64,000 nucleotides of DNA, from positions 1 to 64,000 of the forward strand of contig QVMW01000014.1 of assembly GCA_003417655.1 (NCBI GenBank). Direction: 5' to 3'. Under the pieces are notes generated by a model. It did not search any database. It was not told the DNA's origin and saw nothing but the letters and a program-made list of their open reading frames with translations. Position numbers and translations under genes: made by a program. This document shows, piece by piece, positions 15,149 to 24,158 of the stretch (its first letter is position 1; each line of letters starts with the position of its first letter). This DNA is from Rhodobacteraceae bacterium 63075. GTDB taxonomy: Bacteria > Pseudomonadota > Alphaproteobacteria > Rhodobacterales > Rhodobacteraceae.

Positions 15149-17815
15149 TCAGAAATTGAGCGAGATATCGCGGTGGACCGAGTTGCAAGAGGCCATGTAG
15201 AGCGCCTGCTCGCGTGAGAGCCGATCCTGGCTGCGAATACCCAGCGTGCCGCGGATGCCATCGAGATAAGCCTCCAGTGACGGGACGAGCCCGGCGGCAC
15301 TTTCCCGCCATGCCTTCTGGCCGGCATATTCCTGCAATGCGTTCTCGTATTCCTCAAGCGCCTCTTCCTTGTCGAAACGCCGCTCGGAGAGCAAACGCCG
15401 CGCCTTGCCGAGCGCCGATCTGACATCGCGCGCGCCCTCGACCTCGGAGAACCTGTCCTCGAGCGCCTTGACGGTGTCCTCGGCTGCCTCGCTGCCCTGC
15501 TCGACCTGCTCGATGAAGCCGCGCATCTCGGCAAGCTCGCCTTCGAGCGCCATGTAGGCGTCGTTGTCGTGCAGCGTCGCCAGAACCTCGGCAGGCGCAT
15601 CCCACGCGGTATCGGCACTGCGCCGATAGCTCATCCGTGCCCGCTGCTCACTTGTCGTCAGCTTGGCAAACTCCTCGTGGATGGGCTCCCAGGTATCGGG
15701 GATCTCGCTTTCAAGATGCTCGACCTCGGCCAGAAGGGCCTCTCGCTGCGCTTCGAGCCTTTCGCGCCTGTCTTGCGATGCGTTCTCGTTCAGGCGGTTC
15801 AGGGTGACGCGCAGCTCCTCGGCCTCTTCCTCGGCCTTGCGGATGTCCTTCTCGAGCTTGCGCACGATGATCCGCTTGGGGCGATACACTTCGGCCGCCT
15901 CGTCAACGGCCTCCTCAGCTGCGAAGGCCTCCTCGAGATTCTGCATGGCTGCCGGGCCCGCCGCAAAGGCCTCTTCAAGATCCTCGGCCATGTCCTCGGG
16001 AAGCGCCGAGAGATCGAGCCCCTTCGCCTGGGCGATCACCGCTTCGATCTGCCCGCTGTCGCTTGCGAATTTCTCGCCGACATATTCCTCAAGGCAATAT
16101 TGCAGCTTGGGGTTCCGCGGTGGCGGCGCGTTGTCGGACAGGAAGGAGACCCTGTTGGGCAGGTAGTTCACGAGCTGCGGATAACTGCCCACGACGCCCA
16201 GCGCGATAAGTTGCAGGATGATGAAGGCGATGACGCCCTTGTACATCTGCATCGTCTTGACCGTCTTGGGCGCGACGCCGCGCAGGTAGAACAGCGCAAA
16301 GCCGAAGGGCGGCGTCAGGAAGCTCGTCTGGATGTTGAGCCCGATCATGACACCAAGCCAGACCGCCGTGATGTTCGCGCTGGGATCGGCCAGCAGGATC
16401 GGGGCGACGATCGGAACGACGACCACGGCGATCTCGATGAAATCGAGGAAGAAGCCGAGGATGAAGATCACCGCCATGACGATGATGAACTGGCTCCAGA
16501 AGCCGCCGGGCAGGGAGTTGAGGAACTCCCGGACAAGCTCTTCGCCGCCGAAGGCCCGGAAGGCCGATGTCAGCATCGCCGCGCCAAGCAGAATGATGAA
16601 GACAAGGGAGGTCGTCTTGGCTGTTTCGAGCATGACGCCATCCAGCGTGCCTTCCGTGCGGAACACGCGCCAGCCACTCCAGCCGACCGCGAGGACGAGC
16701 AGTGCCGATGCGGCGACACCCAGCGCGATCCCGAACTGGTCCGCGCTGCTGTCGATGGACTTGAGGTTCATCTCGTAGTTCTGAAGCACGAATGTCAGAA
16801 TCGCGAGCGCCACCAGCCCGAGAATTGCGGGAACGTAGGTGAGCCTGGCGTTCTTGCCTTCATAGAGCCGGTAGCCTGCCATCACCATCGCACCCGCCGC
16901 GCCGATGGCCCCGGCCTGGTTCACGGTGGCGACCCCGGTCAGGATCGACCCGAGCACGAGGAAGATCAGCGTCAGCGGCGGAATCAGCGTCAGCGCAACC
17001 TTGCCCCAGAACTTGCGGTCGAACTTGCCCTCGACATGCACGGCAGGGGCCGCGGAGGGCTTCAGGAAAGCATAGATCAGGATGTAGGCCATGTAGATCA
17101 GGACCAGCATGATGCCCGGCACGAAGGCACCGAGGAACATCTCGCCCGCCGAGGTCGAGCTGACATCGAAGGTCGAGGGCATAGAGATTTCGCCTGTCGA
17201 GGCCTTGTGCAGAGCCTTGCGCGCCGTGCTCGCCTGGTCCGTCGCCGAAGCCAGCTGGTCGGCGAGGATGATGAGAACGATCGACGGCGGGATGATCTGC
17301 CCCAGCGTGCCGCTCGCGGCGATCGTGCCGGTGGCGAGGCTGGGCGAGTAATTGTTGCGCAGCATGGCGGGCAGGCTGATGAGGCCCATCGCGACAACCG
17401 TCGCACCGACGATCCCCGTCGTCGCCGCCAGCAGCGCGCCCACGAAGACCACGGAGATACCAAGACCGCCGGGAACAGGCCCGAAAAGCTGCGCCATGGT
17501 CACCAGCAGGTCTTCGGCGATCTTGGAGCGCTGAAGCATGATCCCCATGAAGATGAAGAGCGGAATGGCGATGAGCGTATCTCGCTCCACCTCCCAGAAG
17601 ACACCGCGCAGGTTCGTAACCCCCGCCGACAGCCATTGTTGCGGCCCGCCCGAATGGAAATAAGCCTGCGCATCACCGGCAAAGAAATAGCCCGAAAGGC
17701 CCGCAAGGCCGATCGTGATGATCGCGGAGCCCGGAAGCGCGAAGGCCACCGGATAGCCCGACCCGAGCGCACCGGCCATGGTGATGATCAGAACGGCGAG
17801 AAAAAACAGTTCCAT
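15149..17815 (-). CDS. dctM: TRAP transporter large permease with long C-terminal coiled-coil tail
   Basis: The 888-residue protein is DctM-like, with about twelve membrane segments in residues 1-560. Family motifs include PLFIFMGIMLQRS, GGLGISVVFVGALLAATTGIVGATVVAMG and SGTLGQIIPPSIVLIILADQ. It forms the Na+-coupled transport channel. Typical DctM proteins have about 430 residues. Here a loop domain and a soluble acidic tail of some 330 residues are added, the tail with heptad-rich stretches such as RKLEKDIRKAEEEAEELRV and a second coil near 780. It begins 13 bp after dctQ. The enlarged form fits the 2-oxo-acid/lactate TRAP subgroup, but the role of the tail is unknown. Confidence 0.9.
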   Translation of the reverse strand: MELFFLAVLIITMAGALGSGYPVAFALPGSAIITIGLAGLSGYFFAGDAQAYFHSGGPQQWLSAGVTNLRGVFWEVERDTLIAIPLFIFMGIMLQRSKIAEDLLVTMAQLFGPVPGGLGISVVFVGALLAATTGIVGATVVAMGLISLPAMLRNNYSPSLATGTIAASGTLGQIIPPSIVLIILADQLASATDQASTARKALHKASTGEISMPSTFDVSSTSAGEMFLGAFVPGIMLVLIYMAYILIYAFLKPSAAPAVHVEGKFDRKFWGKVALTLIPPLTLIFLVLGSILTGVATVNQAGAIGAAGAMVMAGYRLYEGKNARLTYVPAILGLVALAILTFVLQNYEMNLKSIDSSADQFGIALGVAASALLVLAVGWSGWRVFRTEGTLDGVMLETAKTTSLVFIILLGAAMLTSAFRAFGGEELVREFLNSLPGGFWSQFIIVMAVIFILGFFLDFIEIAVVVVPIVAPILLADPSANITAVWLGVMIGLNIQTSFLTPPFGFALFYLRGVAPKTVKTMQMYKGVIAFIILQLIALGVVGSYPQLVNYLPNRVSFLSDNAPPPRNPKLQYCLEEYVGEKFASDSGQIEAVIAQAKGLDLSALPEDMAEDLEEAFAAGPAAMQNLEEAFAAEEAVDEAAEVYRPKRIIVRKLEKDIRKAEEEAEELRVTLNRLNENASQDRRERLEAQREALLAEVEHLESEIPDTWEPIHEEFAKLTTSEQRARMSYRRSADTAWDAPAEVLATLHDNDAYMALEGELAEMRGFIEQVEQGSEAAEDTVKALEDRFSEVEGARDVRSALGKARRLLSERRFDKEEALEEYENALQEYAGQKAWRESAAGLVPSLEAYLDGIRGTLGIRSQDRLSREQALYMASCNSVHRDISLNF

Positions 17816-17828
17816 GTGTCAGCGCTCC

Positions 17829-18818
17829 TCAGTGGCCTGTCGGTGTGACTTCGCGATGTCCCGGTTCATCGCGCTTGTCGGCCATCGATTCCAGGAAGTA
17901 ACTTACGAATTGAATGAGCATCGTGATCGCGAAAATCGCGAGGAAAGCCGCCATCTGATACTTGATGAACATGCCCGTCGAGCCCGATTGCGTGATCTCG
18001 AAATTGGCCACCGGCGAATTGATGATCGATTGCTTGCCCCCGAGGCCGATCCAGATGATGACCCAGGCCGTCGCCATGCCCAGCAGGATCGACCCCCAGG
18101 CATTCACGAACCCCTTCTTGGTGTTCCTGAAACCGGCATAGAACACGTCCACGCGCACATGCCCGTCCGCAAAGAGCGTGTGGGCGCTGGCAAAAAGGAA
18201 GAGCGCGGCATACCAGTAGCGCACCAGATCGCCCATGAGCGCCTGCTCGTAGGAGAAAACGAAGCGGGAAATCACGATGCCAAGCTCGGCCACGACGATG
18301 AGCAGCGCCAGCCAGTGAAAGCCCAGCCCGCGGTGCCACAGGGCAACGAGAACCCCGACCACCATGAGAGGCACATGCAGCATCGGGCCGATATATTGCG
18401 CCCGCGTCATGTCACGCACGACCTCCTCGCTGAACAGCCCGGTGTAGAAGCCCTCGACGCGCGCAAGGGCGAGGCTGGCATCTGCCACCCCCGTCAGAAG
18501 CACGATCCAGAAGCAGGCGCGGATGAGAAAGGCATTGAAGCCATGGATGCGCATGGCATCCCAGCGCAATGATGTGTCCGGCGTGCGCATCACGTATCCC
18601 ACGGCCAGGGCGATACAGACCGCGCAGAGCAACAGCGGCAGCCAGAGCATGGCACCTGCATCGCCGGCCAGCACGTCAGGCAGGTTCGGAAGCCCCCAGG
18701 CCACCGTCAGGACATTGTTTATGAGAAACGCCGCAAGAAACCCCAGCATGCCCCACCCGAATATCCGCGCGGCAATCGCAGGCTCCCCCTTGCGCGCAAC
18801 TTCCGACATATGCGCCAT
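17829..18818 (-). CDS. dctQ: TRAP transporter small permease, enlarged
   Basis: The 329-residue membrane protein has about eight hydrophobic segments. The C-terminal half (FLFASAHTLFADGHVRVDV, then AWGSILLGMATAWVIIW) matches the DctQ domain. The N-terminal half adds about four segments not found in classical 160-180-residue DctQ proteins. It pairs with DctM and the binding protein in the same operon. I placed the start at 18818 because GGAGG lies five to six bases upstream. A 215-bp spacer with a hairpin separates it from dctP, which probably lowers permease expression relative to the binding protein. Confidence 0.88.
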   Translation of the reverse strand: MAHMSEVARKGEPAIAARIFGWGMLGFLAAFLINNVLTVAWGLPNLPDVLAGDAGAMLWLPLLLCAVCIALAVGYVMRTPDTSLRWDAMRIHGFNAFLIRACFWIVLLTGVADASLALARVEGFYTGLFSEEVVRDMTRAQYIGPMLHVPLMVVGVLVALWHRGLGFHWLALLIVVAELGIVISRFVFSYEQALMGDLVRYWYAALFLFASAHTLFADGHVRVDVFYAGFRNTKKGFVNAWGSILLGMATAWVIIWIGLGGKQSIINSPVANFEITQSGSTGMFIKYQMAAFLAIFAITMLIQFVSYFLESMADKRDEPGHREVTPTGH

Positions 18819-19032
18819 CTTCTCCTCCGCTCCCCCTGTTAAGCGATCGCTCCACCTGCGTGACGGTGCGTCGCTTGCATGTCCGGCTCCGATGCGGCGT
18901 TGGGCTTCGAGGGCGTTCGGCCCGAAGCGCGGCAACTCCGCTGAATTCCGTTACTGTCGGCCTGTCGCCTTTCGGCCCTGACCTGCCCTGCGCTTCCTGC
19001 CTCCCCGGCCTGAAGCTGCCTCCCTGTAGAAA

Positions 19033-19056
19033 GAGCGGGGCCGTCCGGCCCCGCTC
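19033..19056 (-). terminator. Hairpin between dctP and dctQ
   Basis: On the minus strand GAGCGGGGCC-GGAC-GGCCCCGCTC is followed by TTTCT. It is a 10-bp stem 20 bp after the dctP stop and looks like a partial terminator or 3'-stabiliser, as commonly seen behind abundant binding proteins. Confidence 0.7.
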
Positions 19057-19076
19057 GATTGTCTTGTAGCCGACCC

Positions 19077-20162
19077 TCAGATCAGGCCCAGCACGCGGTT
19101 GCGCTGGTTGATGAAGGTGCCCTCGAAGTTGGCCATGAACGTGCCATACTCCCTGAGCTTCGCCTGGAACGAGTCGTCGATACGCATGGCAAGGTCTGAA
19201 TGCCCGCGCACTTCCTCGAAGACTTCCGCCGCGCCGTCACCGAAGGCATCCCAGATGTCGTCGTTGAACGCGCGCACTTCGACGCCGTGGTCGTTGACCA
19301 GACGCTGAAGGTATTCGCCGTTCTTGGCGATGGCTTCCTCGTGGCTGGCAGCATGTTCTTCCATGCAGGCCGCTTCGATGATGGCTTTCTCGTGATCGGT
19401 CAGACCATCGTAGAAGTCGCGGTTCATGCCGAAGGCAAGGCCGCCGCCCGGCTCGTGCATGCCGCCGGTGTAATAGTAGTTGGCGGCTTCGTAGAACTTC
19501 ATGAAGTAGTCGTTGTAGGGGCCGACCCACTCCGTCGCCTCGATCGAACCGGATACGAGGTTTTCGTAGATCTGGCTGCCGGGCAGCGAGACCGTCGACG
19601 CGTCCATCTTCGTGAGAACCTGGCCGCCGAGGCCGGGGATACGCATCTTGAGGCCCTTGAAGTCGTCGGGGCTCTCCATCTCCTTGTTGAACCAGCCGCC
19701 GGCCTGCGTGCCGGTCGAGCCACATGGCAGCGCCTTGAGGCCGAACTCGCCCGAGAGCTCGTCCCAGAGCTCCTGGCCGCCGCCGAACTTGATCCAGGCG
19801 TTCCATTCCGGCGTCGACATGCCGAAGGGCACGGACGTGAAATAGGCAAAGCCCGGGTGCTTGCCGACCCAGTAGTAGTCAGCCGCGATATAGGCCTGGC
19901 TGTTGCCGGCCGCGACTTCGTCAAACGAGTCGAACGCGCCGACGCGCTCGCCTGCGGCGAAATATTCAACATTGAACATGCCGTTGCCGAGCTCGGCAAT
20001 ACGCTCAGCGAGACGCTGTGCCGATGTGCCGAGGCCGGGGAAGTCCCGCGGCCATGTCGAGACGATTGTCAGCTGCTTTGCGCCCTGCGCAAGCGCCGGG
20101 GCTGCCAGCGCCGAAGCGCCTGCACCAAGTGCTGCGCCCTTGATAAAGTTACGACGATCCAT
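19077..20162 (-). CDS. dctP: TRAP transporter solute-binding protein, TakP-like (2-oxo/2-hydroxy acid)
   Basis: The 361-residue periplasmic protein opens with a twin-arginine-type signal (MDRRNFIKGAALGAG, cleavage near ALAQG). The mature part follows Rhodobacter TakP closely: STWPRDFPGLGTSAQRLAERI, YYWVGKHPGFAYFTSVPFGM, MRIPGLGGQVL and WVGPYNDYFMKFYEAANYYY. TakP and the related lactate-binding proteins bind short 2-oxo or 2-hydroxy monocarboxylates. The start at 20162 has GGAGG six bases upstream; an ATG two codons earlier touches the ribosome site. Transcription begins at an operator shared with glcDEF, which points to a glycolate-, lactate- or pyruvate-like substrate. Confidence 0.9.
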   Translation of the reverse strand: MDRRNFIKGAALGAGASALAAPALAQGAKQLTIVSTWPRDFPGLGTSAQRLAERIAELGNGMFNVEYFAAGERVGAFDSFDEVAAGNSQAYIAADYYWVGKHPGFAYFTSVPFGMSTPEWNAWIKFGGGQELWDELSGEFGLKALPCGSTGTQAGGWFNKEMESPDDFKGLKMRIPGLGGQVLTKMDASTVSLPGSQIYENLVSGSIEATEWVGPYNDYFMKFYEAANYYYTGGMHEPGGGLAFGMNRDFYDGLTDHEKAIIEAACMEEHAASHEEAIAKNGEYLQRLVNDHGVEVRAFNDDIWDAFGDGAAEVFEEVRGHSDLAMRIDDSFQAKLREYGTFMANFEGTFINQRNRVLGLI

Positions 20163-20289
20163 ATTCATCCTCCGAGTCTTCTATGGTTGTTCTTTTATCG
20201 AACAGGCCCGCGGCACAGACTTGTGCCGCAATCCTCCTCCGGCCCCAATTACTAAGCAAGTCTGTTTGGAATACAACGAAAAATTCGTG

Positions 20290-20316
20290 TGATTGGTAAC
20301 ATTATCTTACCAATCA
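20290..20316. promoter_or_regulatory. Operator upstream of the TRAP transporter (shared with glc)
   Basis: TGATTGGTAA-N7-TTACCAATCA is a perfect inverted repeat with 10-bp arms. Its core ATTGGTAA-N7-TTACCAAT is identical in sequence and spacing to the site upstream of glcD at 13794-13818. It overlaps the candidate -10 box of dctP. Confidence 0.75.
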
Positions 20317-20331
20317 ATGCTTGCTGCTCAA
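20304..20331 (-). promoter_or_regulatory. Candidate promoter of the TRAP operon
   Basis: On the minus strand TTGAGC (20326-20331) and TAAGAT (20304-20309) are separated by 16 bp. The arrangement relative to the operator matches that at glcD. The leader would be about 130 nt. The alternative -10 GATAAT, three bases further, has a less usual spacing. Confidence 0.45.
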
Positions 20332-20447
20332 AAATGCAGCAAAATCACTGATTTCACCCCGGATTTTGGTAAACTTGAAGCCCAGATAAGTGTTTTTACG
20401 GATTTGGCTGGCCCAAGGCTTCGAATCACGGCCGCCGTCGGATGACA

Positions 20448-20930
20448 TCATCCCCCGGCCGCCCATGCAAGCTGCGCATCCGTCTCGACGGCACAGGGCC
20501 GCACGGCCCGCAAACGCTTCAGCGCGGCCTCGGGCGCTTCACCGCACTCTACCATCAGGCGCAGCACCGCCATCCCCGACCGGCCGCAGCCTGCCTGGCA
20601 ATGCACCAGCACGCGCCCGCCGCCCGACAGCGCCGCGCGCGCATCCTTGCTTGCAGCCGACCAGGCAAATTCCGTGCGCCGGTCCGGCACGCCCATGTCG
20701 GCAACCGGCACATGCGCCCAGCGGCTCCCGAGCGCCTGGATATCGAAGCCCAGCTGCCGCAGGTCATCCGTCTCCAGCTCGGCATTGCTCACCATCGTGA
20801 TGACGAGCCCCGGCTTGAACGCCCCGAACAGATCGAGATCGTCGGCGTAGTTACCGCCGCGCCCCGGCATCGACGCGATCGCCAGTGTCCCGCCAGCCAC
20901 CGTGAGAGCAGAGAGCGAAAGCTCGCTCAT
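20448..20930 (-). CDS. Dual-specificity / tyrosine phosphatase-like protein
   Basis: This protein of about 160 residues carries the cysteine-phosphatase loop VHCQAGCGRSG (CX5R) and an upstream aspartate in HVPVADMGVP that could be the general acid. It fits the DSP/PTP-like phosphatases, small cytosolic enzymes acting on phosphotyrosine, other phosphoproteins or inositol phosphates. I prefer the start at 20930 (MSELSLSALTVAGG); seven more codons are open upstream to 20951 with another ATG. It stands alone between the TRAP operon and dnaX. Confidence 0.75.
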   Translation of the reverse strand: MSELSLSALTVAGGTLAIASMPGRGGNYADDLDLFGAFKPGLVITMVSNAELETDDLRQLGFDIQALGSRWAHVPVADMGVPDRRTEFAWSAASKDARAALSGGGRVLVHCQAGCGRSGMAVLRLMVECGEAPEAALKRLRAVRPCAVETDAQLAWAAGG

Positions 20931-21176
20931 CAGCGAAACCGCCATCGGCATCTCGCATGTCTCAAACGCATGTCATCCTCGAAGTCAGTAAGACCTTGCG
21001 CCAGCCTGTCTGATTTTCGCCGGCCTGCCAAGGTCCCGAGCGCCATTGGCACCAAGAGCCGGACAACCAAACCGCAGATGCAGGTCCCGACGCCCCACCC
21101 TTCGCGCTAGACCTCGGCTTGCCCCCCCGTTAGGTTTGCCAGACAGAATCCCGCACTTCTCCAGAGAGCACACCCA

Positions 21177-22919
21177 ATGAGCGAAACCGAGACCCAAGCC
21201 TACCAGGTTCTGGCGCGCAAATATCGCCCAGAAACCTTCGCAGACCTGGTCGGGCAGGACGCCATGGTCCGTACGCTCAAGAACGCCTTCGAAGCCGACC
21301 GGATCGCCCAGGCCTTCATCATGACAGGCATTCGCGGCACGGGTAAAACCACGACCGCCCGGATCATCGCCAAGGGCATGAACTGCATCGGCCCCGACGG
21401 GACCGGCGGGCCGACGACAACGCCCTGCGGTGTCTGCGAGCATTGCACCGCGATCATGGAAGGCCGGCACGTCGACGTGATGGAGATGGACGCTGCCTCG
21501 CGAACAGGCGTGAACGACATCCGCGAGATCATCGACTCGGTCGCCTACCGCGCCGCCTCCGCGCGCTACAAGATCTACATCATCGACGAGGTGCACATGC
21601 TCAGCACCTCGGCCTTCAACGCGCTTCTGAAAACGCTCGAGGAGCCCCCCGCCCACGTCAAGTTCATCTTCGCCACGACCGAGATCCGCAAGGTCCCGGT
21701 GACCGTTCTCTCCCGTTGCCAGCGCTTCGATTTGCGGCGCATCGAGCCCGAAGACATGCTCGCCATGCTCCGCCGGATCGCGCAGGCCGAAGAGGCCGAG
21801 ATCGCCGACGACGCCCTGTCGCTGATCACCCGCGCCGCCGAGGGCTCGGCCCGCGACGCCACCTCCCTGCTCGACCAGGCGATCAGCCACGGCGCGGGCG
21901 AGACGACATCCGACCAGGTGCGCGCCATGCTCGGGCTGGCCGATCGCGGCCGCGTCATGGACCTGTTCGAGATGGTCATGAAGGGCGAGGCTGCCGCTGC
22001 GCTCACAGAGCTTTCCGCGCAATATGCAGACGGGGCCGATCCGCTCGCCGTGCTGCGCGATCTCGCCGAGCTCACGCACTGGGTCTCCGTTGTCAAGATC
22101 ACGCCCGATGCCGCCGAAGACCCGACGGTGAGCCCCGACGAGCGCGCGCGCGGCCAGGGCTATGCCGAGGCGCTCTCGCTGCCGGTGCTCGCGCGGATGT
22201 GGCAGATGCTGCTCAAGTCGCTCGACGAGGTCAGCCAGGCGCCCAACGCGATGATGGCCACCGAGATGGCGATCATCCGCATGACCCATGTCGCCGACAT
22301 GCCCACGCCCGGGGAACTCGTCAGAAAGCTCGAAGCCGCCGACCCGCCCCCGCCCGGTGGTGGCGGCGGTGCGGGCAGCCCATCTGTCGGCGGCGGCGCA
22401 GGGGCCGCGCCGCGCGCAACGTCGGCGGCCAGCGCGCCCGGCGGCGGTGTCACAGCGCTCGCCCAGAACCCCGAGGAGGCGCTCGCCCGCTATCCGACCT
22501 TCGATCACGTCGTTGAGCTCATCCGCGCCAACCGCGACGGCAAGCTGCTGATGGATGTCGAATCCGACCTGCGCCTTGTCGCCTACCAGCCCGGCCGGAT
22601 TACCTTCGAGCCCGGCCCCAATGCGGCACCCGACCTGGCCCAGCGCCTCGGGGCGCGGCTTCAGGCCTGGACCGGAAATCGCTGGGCCGTCAGCATCGTC
22701 AACGAGGGCGGCGCACCCGCGATCCTGGAAGTGCGCAACGCCGAAAAGGACGCGCTCGAGCAGGAAGCCAGGGCGCATCCGCTCGTCAGCGCGGTGTTCG
22801 ACGTGTTCCCCACGGCGAAAATCGTCAATATCAAGTCCGAGGAGGACCTCGCCGCCGAGGCCGAGACGGAAGCCCTGCCCGAAGTGGAGGACGAATGGGA
22901 CCCGTTCGAGGAGGACTGA
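21177..22919 (+). CDS. dnaX: DNA polymerase III subunits gamma and tau
   Basis: The 580-residue clamp-loader ATPase has the start QVLARKYRPETFADLVGQ, Walker A GIRGTGKTTTAR near 45-56 and the zinc-binding cysteines in the PCGVCEHC segment. The Walker B region is YIIDEVHMLS, with the SRC motif in SRCQRFDLRR. A Gly- and Pro-rich linker around 390-420 separates the ATPase from the tau-specific C-terminal domain. I see no A-rich slippery sequence for a programmed shift, so only the full-length form may be made. It is followed by ybaB and recR 1.7 kb downstream, with other genes between. Confidence 0.95.
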   Translation: MSETETQAYQVLARKYRPETFADLVGQDAMVRTLKNAFEADRIAQAFIMTGIRGTGKTTTARIIAKGMNCIGPDGTGGPTTTPCGVCEHCTAIMEGRHVDVMEMDAASRTGVNDIREIIDSVAYRAASARYKIYIIDEVHMLSTSAFNALLKTLEEPPAHVKFIFATTEIRKVPVTVLSRCQRFDLRRIEPEDMLAMLRRIAQAEEAEIADDALSLITRAAEGSARDATSLLDQAISHGAGETTSDQVRAMLGLADRGRVMDLFEMVMKGEAAAALTELSAQYADGADPLAVLRDLAELTHWVSVVKITPDAAEDPTVSPDERARGQGYAEALSLPVLARMWQMLLKSLDEVSQAPNAMMATEMAIIRMTHVADMPTPGELVRKLEAADPPPPGGGGGAGSPSVGGGAGAAPRATSAASAPGGGVTALAQNPEEALARYPTFDHVVELIRANRDGKLLMDVESDLRLVAYQPGRITFEPGPNAAPDLAQRLGARLQAWTGNRWAVSIVNEGGAPAILEVRNAEKDALEQEARAHPLVSAVFDVFPTAKIVNIKSEEDLAAEAETEALPEVEDEWDPFEED

Positions 22920-23281
22920 TCCTGTCGCTGCTCGCCGGCCCCGCGCTTGCCGAGGTCTGCGACAAGGCGCGCCCCGGATGGGACGGGGTGCCCGTGACGG
23001 CGCTGGACGAGGCCCTTTACCTCTTCACCACGCCCATCAGCCTCTTTCTCATCGCCGCGCTGGCCACCGCCGTGGTCTTCCGGCACGCCATGGGCGCGGC
23101 GCTCGTCGCACTGCTCTGGGGCTTTTTCATCACATCGCTGATCCTGCCCGACCAGACCGGCACGAGCGCCGCCGCGATCACCGAGGGCTGCGCCGCCTCG
23201 CCCGCGCTCTACATCGCGCTCTCGGGCGCGATCTGCCTCGCCGCAGTGATCTACACCGCGCGCCGCGAGAAGAGGCTCTGA
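22895..23281 (+). CDS. Small membrane protein of unknown function overlapping dnaX
   Basis: The 128-residue protein starts inside the last codons of dnaX (25-bp overlap, different frame). It has a signal-like start (MGPVRGGLILSLLAGPALA) and about three hydrophobic segments. Two cysteines lie in the outward-facing loops (VCDKARPG and EGCAASP). I do not recognise the family. Overlap with dnaX and a 4-bp gap to the dioxygenase suggest one transcript. Confidence 0.7.
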   Translation: MGPVRGGLILSLLAGPALAEVCDKARPGWDGVPVTALDEALYLFTTPISLFLIAALATAVVFRHAMGAALVALLWGFFITSLILPDQTGTSAAAITEGCAASPALYIALSGAICLAAVIYTARREKRL

Positions 23282-23285
23282 CACC

Positions 23286-24158
23286 ATGCACACCACGCCA
23301 CTCCATCCCGATTTCGGCCGGATCGTCCAGGATGTCGACCTGCGCGATGTGACCGCAGATCATCTCTTCCCGGAAATCCGCCAGGCCTTCGAGGAACACT
23401 CGGCCCTGCTCTTTCCCGCGCAACAGATGGACGACGAGACGCATGTGAGGCTGGCGGAGCTCTTCGGCCCGCTGGAAAACCGCGATGCCATGGCCGCGGG
23501 GCGCGATCTCGACTTCGAGATTCCCGAGGTTTCCAACCAGACCGGCGGGGGCGTGAGCGCCCCCGAAAGCCTGCACACGCTCAATCTCCAGGCCAACATG
23601 CTCTGGCATACGGACAGCACCTTCCTGCCCGTGCCGGCGCTCATCAACATTCTCACCGCCCGCGTCCTGCCGCCCTCGGGGGGCGGCGAGACGGAGCTGG
23701 CCTCGACACGCGCGGGCTGGGCCTCGATGCCGACCGATCTCCGCGACAAGCTGCAAGACGCGATCATCTGGCACCGCCTCTCCCATTCCCGCGCGCGGCT
23801 CTCGCCCGAGCTGGCCCGGCTGCCCGAGATGAACAAGTGGCCCGATCGCCCCTGGCGCGCGATCTGGCCCAACCCCGTGACCGGCGAAGAGGCGCTGTTC
23901 ATCGCCTCGCACGGTTTTTCCATAGAGGGCCTCGGTCTGGCCGAGGGCCAGGAGGTGATCGACGCCGCGATCGCGCATTGCACCCGCCCCGAGGCTGTCT
24001 ATTCCCATAAGTGGCAGGTCGGCGACGTGCTGCTGTGGGACGAACGCGCCGTTCTTCACCGCGGCCGTCCGTGGAACTACGACGAGCCGCGCACACTCAA
24101 GTCGATCTGCTGTTCGGTCACCGAAGCCGACGGCCTCGCCTCGGTGCGCATCGTATGA
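23286..24158 (+). CDS. TauD/TfdA-family Fe(II)/2-oxoglutarate dioxygenase
   Basis: The 290-residue protein has the iron-binding facial triad of the family. HxD is in [12 protein letters not shown], near residue 108, and the distal His is in [18 protein letters not shown], followed by the arginine that binds 2-oxoglutarate. Members hydroxylate substrates such as taurine, 2,4-D or alkyl sulfates. The substrate is not evident here. The gene starts 4 bp after the membrane protein and overlaps the NUDIX gene by 4 bp (ATGA). Confidence 0.85.
   Translation: MHTTPLHPDFGRIVQDVDLRDVTADHLFPEIRQAFEEHSALLFPAQQMDDETHVRLAELFGPLENRDAMAAGRDLDFEIPEVSNQTGGGVSAPESLHTLNLQANMLWHTDSTFLPVPALINILTARVLPPSGGGETELASTRAGWASMPTDLRDKLQDAIIWHRLSHSRARLSPELARLPEMNKWPDRPWRAIWPNPVTGEEALFIASHGFSIEGLGLAEGQEVIDAAIAHCTRPEAVYSHKWQVGDVLLWDERAVLHRGRPWNYDEPRTLKSICCSVTEADGLASVRIV

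Noticed and set aside
15569..17848. Long plus-strand frame opposite the TRAP permease
   Set aside because: The translation is a low-complexity charged sequence, while the minus strand encodes an unmistakable DctM.
20931..21176. Possible SRP (4.5S) RNA upstream of dnaX, its location in some genomes
   Set aside because: I could not find the conserved AGGTCCGGAAGGA...AGCAGCC core on either strand.
22310..22460. Programmed frameshift in dnaX to produce gamma
   Set aside because: No A-rich slippery heptamer is visible near the linker; the region is only Gly/Pro-coding GC-rich sequence.
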